Positions 60,241 through 64,000 of a stretch of 64,000 bases of DNA are shown in pieces. This stretch comes from Enterobacter asburiae. GTDB lineage: Bacteria > Pseudomonadota > Gammaproteobacteria > Enterobacterales > Enterobacteriaceae. Each line of letters opens with the position of its first letter. Position 1 is the stretch's first letter. The notes below the pieces were generated by a model that did no database searches, had not been told where the DNA came from, and saw only the letters and a list, made by a program, of their open reading frames with translations. The translations under genes were made by a program, and so were the position numbers. The DNA is taken from positions 744,001 to 808,000 of the forward strand of contig NZ_AP019632.1 in assembly GCF_007035645.1 (NCBI RefSeq). Direction: 5' to 3'.

Positions 60241-61247
60241 TGAAAGTACGGCCCCGTTGTGACCGAATCGCGTAACACCAGCGTGCCGGTAAACGGCGGG
60301 ATAGCATCGACCGGCTGGTTTTTTGCCAGCCGGATCGCCTGATCGATGGCCGTGACAATCATATTGTCGATGGGCAGATAAACCGATGAGAGCGCGGGCT
60401 CCAGCCATTTCGCGCTTGGGGCATCGTCAAAGCCGAACAGTGAAATATCCTGCGGAATTTTAAGCCCCGCCTGGTGTAACGCTTTGGACGCCCCCAGGGC
60501 CATATCGTCGTTACAGGCAAACAGGGCGCTAAACGGCACACCGTCGGCAATCAACTCTTTGCACAGCTCGTATCCCCGCGTCATTCCCGCATCGCCGTAC
60601 TTTATCCGACGCTCGTCCAGACGAATGCCGTGCTTTTCCAGCGCCTTACGGTAGCCCATCAGCCGCGCTTTACCCGTGGGGGTGTGGATCGGAACGGTGA
60701 TACAGGCGATCTCCCGATGGCCCTGGGCGATCAGGTAATCCACGGCCTTAAATGCGGCATCCTGCTGTTCGAAAAACACGCAGCGATCCGGCGCCTGGCT
60801 TACTTCACGGTTAATGACCACCAGCGGCGTTTTTACGGTGTTCATCAGTTTGACGATCGCTTTTTCGCTCATGTAGCGCGTGTAAAGCACGATGGCATCG
60901 CACTGGCGATCGGCCAGCATCTGCACCGCCTGTTCTTCCTGTTCCGGCGCGTCGTGACCGTCGGTGACGATCAGCTGTTTCCCGTGAGTTTCCGTCTGCC
61001 GCGACGCCTGCTGGAGAAGACGACCAAAGTAAAAGCCGTCGAAGGTCGAGACGACCAGGCCAATGCTGTTGCTGGTCTGGTTAGCCAGCGAACGCGCGAG
61101 GAAGTTCGGGCGATATCCCAGCTCTTCCATCGCAGCAAAGACCTGCTGACGCGTACTCTCTTTAACCTGACCTGTGCCGTTCAGCACGCGCGAGACGGTA
61201 GCCTTCGACACGCCCGCACGCAGTGAGACATCCAGCATTGTTGCCAT
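60210..61247 (-). CDS. LacI-family transcriptional regulator (AscG-like)
   Basis: 345 residues from ATG 61247, preceded by CAGGAATG; the frame runs open to 61355 but the family start is MATMLDVSLRAGVSKATVSR. LacI helix-turn-helix at the N-terminus, hinge, then a periplasmic-binding-type sugar domain (ALFACNDDMALGA, FGFDDAPSAKWL). It resembles AscG-type repressors. The target is unknown; no sugar operon adjoins. It overlaps the lysA 3' end and is divergent from a GNAT gene. Confidence 0.87.
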   Translation of the reverse strand: MATMLDVSLRAGVSKATVSRVLNGTGQVKESTRQQVFAAMEELGYRPNFLARSLANQTSNSIGLVVSTFDGFYFGRLLQQASRQTETHGKQLIVTDGHDAPEQEEQAVQMLADRQCDAIVLYTRYMSEKAIVKLMNTVKTPLVVINREVSQAPDRCVFFEQQDAAFKAVDYLIAQGHREIACITVPIHTPTGKARLMGYRKALEKHGIRLDERRIKYGDAGMTRGYELCKELIADGVPFSALFACNDDMALGASKALHQAGLKIPQDISLFGFDDAPSAKWLEPALSSVYLPIDNMIVTAIDQAIRLAKNQPVDAIPPFTGTLVLRDSVTTGPYFHQMSSKASSS

Positions 61248-61467
61248 TCTACATTCCTGCTTCCACGTAATGATTTGCAGTTTAACACAGACCTCACGGC
61301 GTATAAGCGATGCGGGAAGCGCAAAACTTCTGCCACGATCACGCTTTTTGGTCACGATTCGTCTGGCCTGCGTGAAGTAAAACTAAATAGTCTGACTCTG
61401 GTAAAATAATCGCCGAACCGAGCTGGGGCGACAGGCCAGCAAATACATGAGAAAACGCAGGTGAAAC
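61248..61467. promoter_or_regulatory. Divergent gap between the LacI-type and GNAT genes
   Basis: 220 nt separating divergent genes, which must hold both promoters. No LacI-type palindrome was recognised, so autoregulation is unproven. Confidence 0.4.
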
Positions 61468-61953
61468 GTGAAAAACATAGCCATCCTCCCGCTTTACCAG
61501 GCACCGCACTATGCGGAGCAGGTCACCGACTGGCTCTGGCAGGCCTTTGGCGAAGGGCTTTCTCGGGAATTTTTCCACAGCATTATTGAGCACAGCCAGA
61601 CGCCGGGAGCATTACCGCTGACCTTTATCGCCGTAGAAGACGAACAGCTTGTTGGTACGGTAGGGCTCTGGCGCTGCGATTTGATCACCCGTCAGGATCT
61701 CTTTCCGTGGCTGGCGGCGCTCTACGTTGACGACGCGGCGCGAGGCAAGGGGCTGGCAGGAAAGCTACAGCAGCACGTTATTACCCGGGCCGCGCAGGCG
61801 GGATATGAAGAACTGCACCTCTGGTCTGCCTGCCGCGATTTCTACGAACGTTACGGCTGGCAGTATATCGGTGATGGGCTGGAATACCCCAACACGCGGG
61901 TTCACCTCTATCGCTATTCGCTCTGCGCTTCCGCAGGTGACGCAACGGAGTGA
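61468..61953 (+). CDS. GNAT-family N-acetyltransferase
   Basis: 161 residues with GTG start (MKNIAILPLYQ). GNAT fold: the acetyl-CoA loop is DDAARGKGLAGKLQQHV, preceded by VGTVGLWRCDL and PWLAALYV, and followed by LWSACRDFYERYGW. Substrate unknown. Its 3' end overlaps galR by 40 nt on the opposite strand. In E. coli K-12 lysA and galR are adjacent, so this gene and the LacI-type gene are insertions or losses between lineages. Confidence 0.85.
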   Translation: MKNIAILPLYQAPHYAEQVTDWLWQAFGEGLSREFFHSIIEHSQTPGALPLTFIAVEDEQLVGTVGLWRCDLITRQDLFPWLAALYVDDAARGKGLAGKLQQHVITRAAQAGYEELHLWSACRDFYERYGWQYIGDGLEYPNTRVHLYRYSLCASAGDATE

Positions 61954-62930
61954 CGGCGAACCAGCGTCGGGCTAAACAGATGCGTAATATCCGGCGGCTG
62001 GCGCTGTTCAGCCAGCGCTAGCGCCAGCTCGGCGGCCTGCGTTGCCATGGTGATTATCGGGTAGCGTACGGTGGTCAGACGCGGGCGCACGTAACGAGAG
62101 ACCAGCACGTCATCGAAGCCAATCAGCGAAATTTCTGCCGGTACCTCAATCCCGTTGTCATTCAGCACCCCCATTGCCCCTGCGGCCATCGAGTCGTTAT
62201 AGCTGGCAACCGCCGTGAAATTTCGTCCGCGACCGAGCAGCTCGGTCATGGCCTGTTCACCGCCGCTCTCATCCGGTTCACCGTAGGCCACCAGACGGTC
62301 ATTACACGGCAGGCCGTTTTCGCGCAGAGCGTCGTAGTAGCCCTGCAGGCGGTCTTCCGCATCAGAAATCGGGTGATTGGAACAGAGATAGCCAATCCGG
62401 GTATGGCCCTGTTGAATCAGATGACGGGTCGCAAGCCAGGCACCGTAGCGGTCGTCGAGGGCCACACAGCGTTTTTCAAACCCGGGAATAATGCGGTTAA
62501 TGATCACCATTCCAGGCATCTGCTTCATCAGGTGAATCAGTTCGGCATCCGGGATCATTTTGGCGTGAACCACCAGCGCCGCGCAGCGGTGGCGGATCAG
62601 CTGCTCGATGGCCTGGCGTTCTTTTTGCTCATTATGATAGCCGTTGCCGATCAGCAAAAAATTGCCTGTCTGATAAGAGACCTGTTCAACCGCTTTCACC
62701 ATGGCGCCGAAAAAGGGGTCGGAAACATCACCCACTACCAGCCCAATGGTTTCGGTGGACTGCTGGGCGAGCGCGCGGGCATTAGCATTGGGATGATAAT
62801 TCAGGGATTCCATGGCGGTTTGTACCGCCTGGCGCGATGCGTCACTGGCTTTTGGGGAGTCGTTAATCACGCGAGAGACGGTTGCCACAGACACACCTGC
62901 CAGACGGGCCACATCCTTTATTGTCGCCAT
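61914..62930 (-). CDS. galR: Galactose operon repressor GalR
   Basis: 338 residues, near the E. coli length. LacI-family helix-turn-helix MATIKDVARLAGVSVATVSR, then the sugar-binding domain with VVGDVSDPFFGAMVKAVEQV and SLIGFDDVLVSRYVRP. It represses gal genes, with galactose as inducer. A GalR-type operator lies 19-34 nt before its start, pointing to autoregulation. Position next to omrB-omrA-aas is as in E. coli. Confidence 0.95.
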   Translation of the reverse strand: MATIKDVARLAGVSVATVSRVINDSPKASDASRQAVQTAMESLNYHPNANARALAQQSTETIGLVVGDVSDPFFGAMVKAVEQVSYQTGNFLLIGNGYHNEQKERQAIEQLIRHRCAALVVHAKMIPDAELIHLMKQMPGMVIINRIIPGFEKRCVALDDRYGAWLATRHLIQQGHTRIGYLCSNHPISDAEDRLQGYYDALRENGLPCNDRLVAYGEPDESGGEQAMTELLGRGRNFTAVASYNDSMAAGAMGVLNDNGIEVPAEISLIGFDDVLVSRYVRPRLTTVRYPIITMATQAAELALALAEQRQPPDITHLFSPTLVRRHSVASPAEAQSE

Positions 62931-62948
62931 TCATTACCTTCTTATTGG

Positions 62949-62964
62949 GGGTAAGCGTTTACAC
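62949..62964 (-). promoter_or_regulatory. GalR/GalS operator upstream of galR
   Basis: On the minus strand GTGTAAACGCTTACCC agrees with the gal operator consensus GTGNAANCGNTTNCAC except at the last positions. It lies just upstream of the galR start, consistent with autoregulation. Confidence 0.75.
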
Positions 62965-63174
62965 ACCAAATAGTGTTGCGGAAAAGCGGTGCGCATTCAA
63001 GGGGAGCGGATTTCCGCGCTCCACAAACGTGACGCAGGACAACCCTGGTAGTGTAATCGTTACACGCGCAGTCGTGTCTGAAGAATGTCAATCTGAACCT
63101 TTGGTTACACTTTGCGTCAGGCTGTTGCGATTGGCCAATGGCGAGGTGGTCAAAGAGGTTGATACAGTCAAAGT
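62965..63174. promoter_or_regulatory. galR/omrB gap with the omrB promoter
   Basis: 210 nt holding the galR and omrB promoters. In E. coli the omr promoters are activated by OmpR; GTTACACTTTGCGTCAG-type sequence near 63103-63120 may be part of such a site, but this was not resolved. Confidence 0.45.
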
Positions 63175-63256
63175 CCCAGAGGTATTGATAGGTGGAATCA
63201 ACTCCGGTTGATTAACACGCTTTACACCAACCTGCGTTTTTACGCAGGTTTTTTTT
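63175..63256 (+). ncRNA. omrB: OmrB small RNA
   Basis: 82 nt, the E. coli length. Its 5' end CCCAGAGGTATTGATAGGTG is the conserved seed that pairs with outer-membrane protein and regulator mRNAs together with Hfq. The body differs, and the 3' end is a terminator with stem AACCTGCGT/ACGCAGGTT and eight T residues. It represses genes such as cirA, fecA and ompT in E. coli; targets here are inferred. Confidence 0.93.
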
Positions 63257-63372
63257 GCCTGATAGTTCAATCTGTAACAGCAACAGAGAATATTCACACC
63301 TGGTTGCACTTCGGCTCATTCCCTTGCGTTTTCCTGCTGGCGAAGCGCAGGACGAACGGCCACAATCAAGAT

Positions 63373-63458
63373 CCCAGAGGTATTGATTGGTGAGAATTCT
63401 TAGTACGGTTTCGTACTCATCTCTTGCACCAACCTGCGCGGATGCGCAGGTTTTTTTT
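63373..63458 (+). ncRNA. omrA: OmrA small RNA
   Basis: 86 nt. The 5' end CCCAGAGGTATTGATTGGTG is nearly identical to that of OmrB, the middle stem GTACGGTTTCGTAC is its own, and the 3' end ACCAACCTGCGC...GCGCAGG with eight T residues is the terminator. The order galR-omrB-omrA-aas is that of E. coli. Confidence 0.93.
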
Positions 63459-63553
63459 CGCCTCCACTTTTGCTGTCGCTCCCGTATCACTTCTCGTGTA
63501 ATCTGCCACCATTTACTATCAACCCTCCACACTGGCCGGCAAAGGGAGTTGAG

Positions 63554-64000
63554 ATGCTATTTGGGTTCTTCCGTACACTGTTCCGTATTCTTTTTCGCAT
63601 CCGCGTCACTGGCGATGCCCAGGCGCTTCGCGGTGAACGCGTTCTTATCACACCAAATCATGTTTCCTTTATAGACGGCATTCTGCTGGCGCTATTTTTA
63701 CCCGTGCGCCCGGTGTTTGCGGTCTATACCTCTATCAGCCAGCAGTGGTACATGCGCTGGCTCACGCCGCTGATTGATTTTGTGCCGCTCGACCCGACAA
63801 AGCCGATGATGATTAAGCATCTGGTGCGTCTGGTTGAGCAGGGGCGTCCGGTGGTTATTTTCCCGGAAGGGCGTATTTCAGTGACCGGTTCGCTGATGAA
63901 AATCTACGACGGGGCGGGGTTTGTTGCCGCGAAATCAAAAGCGACCGTGGTGCCGCTGCGCATTGAAGGCGCAGAGTTGACCCATTTCAGCCGCCTGAAG
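63554..64000 (+). CDS. aas: Aas, 2-acylglycerophosphoethanolamine acyltransferase / acyl-ACP synthetase (partial)
   Basis: The first 149 codons; the gene continues past the window. Aas re-acylates lysophosphatidylethanolamine in the inner membrane. The visible part is the N-terminal PlsC-type acyltransferase domain: the HX4D catalytic motif is NHVSFID (about residues 36-42) and FPEGRI is the acceptor-binding block. GGGAGTTGAG precedes ATG 63554. The C-terminal acyl-ACP synthetase domain is not in view. Confidence 0.95.
   Translation, partial: MLFGFFRTLFRILFRIRVTGDAQALRGERVLITPNHVSFIDGILLALFLPVRPVFAVYTSISQQWYMRWLTPLIDFVPLDPTKPMMIKHLVRLVEQGRPVVIFPEGRISVTGSLMKIYDGAGFVAAKSKATVVPLRIEGAELTHFSRLK

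Overview
The window is chromosomal DNA from a member of the Enterobacteriaceae, most likely Enterobacter (E. cloacae complex) or a close relative. The backbone gene order is that of the E. coli 62-66 min region: pepP-ubiH-ubiI-gcvTHP-ygfF-bglA-yqfB-trhA-ygfZ-sdhE-cptA-fldB-xerD-dsbC-recJ-prfB-lysS-idi-actS-glyU, then yqeG, yqeF-kduI-kduD-araE, ygeA-lysR-lysA, galR-omrB-omrA-aas. Product assignments rest on protein motifs and remembered E. coli homologues; no database search was run.

Layout. 1-22245 is housekeeping DNA: ubiquinone hydroxylases, the glycine cleavage operon with a GcvA-type control region, phospho-beta-glucosidase with an RpiR-type regulator, the SdhE/CptA/YgfZ group, the xerD-dsbC-recJ-prfB-lysS run (prfB has the programmed +1 frameshift), idi, the amidase activator gene actS and tRNA-Gly(CCC) glyU.

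22246-39660 is an accessory island directly downstream of glyU. It encodes a contact-dependent inhibition (CDI) system: CdiB outer-membrane transporter, a 4326-residue CdiA ending in a VENN pretoxin block and an EndoU-type RNase domain, and a small MafI-like immunity protein. Behind it lie an orphan immunity gene, an orphan toxin/immunity cassette that repeats the 343 bp of cdiA ending at VENN, and a frameshifted remnant of an older toxin end. This looks like a toxin-swapping array and is the most interesting part of the window.

39689-46178 is a minus-strand cluster: an AfuABC-like ABC importer (sugar-phosphate or ferric type) and a DcuSR/CitAB-like two-component system, facing yjdI-yjdJ. 46896-50913 holds a LysE-type exporter divergent from an Lrp-type regulator, the amino-acid transporter YqeG, and a PACE-family efflux protein divergent from a LysR-type regulator with two matching LysR boxes.

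51007-64000 returns to backbone: thiolase yqeF, kduID behind a KdgR-like operator, araE behind AraC- and CRP-like sites, an inserted fepE-like Wzz gene, racemase ygeA, the lysR/lysA pair, a LacI-type regulator, a GNAT acetyltransferase, galR with its own operator, the paired sRNAs OmrB and OmrA, and the start of aas, cut by the window end.
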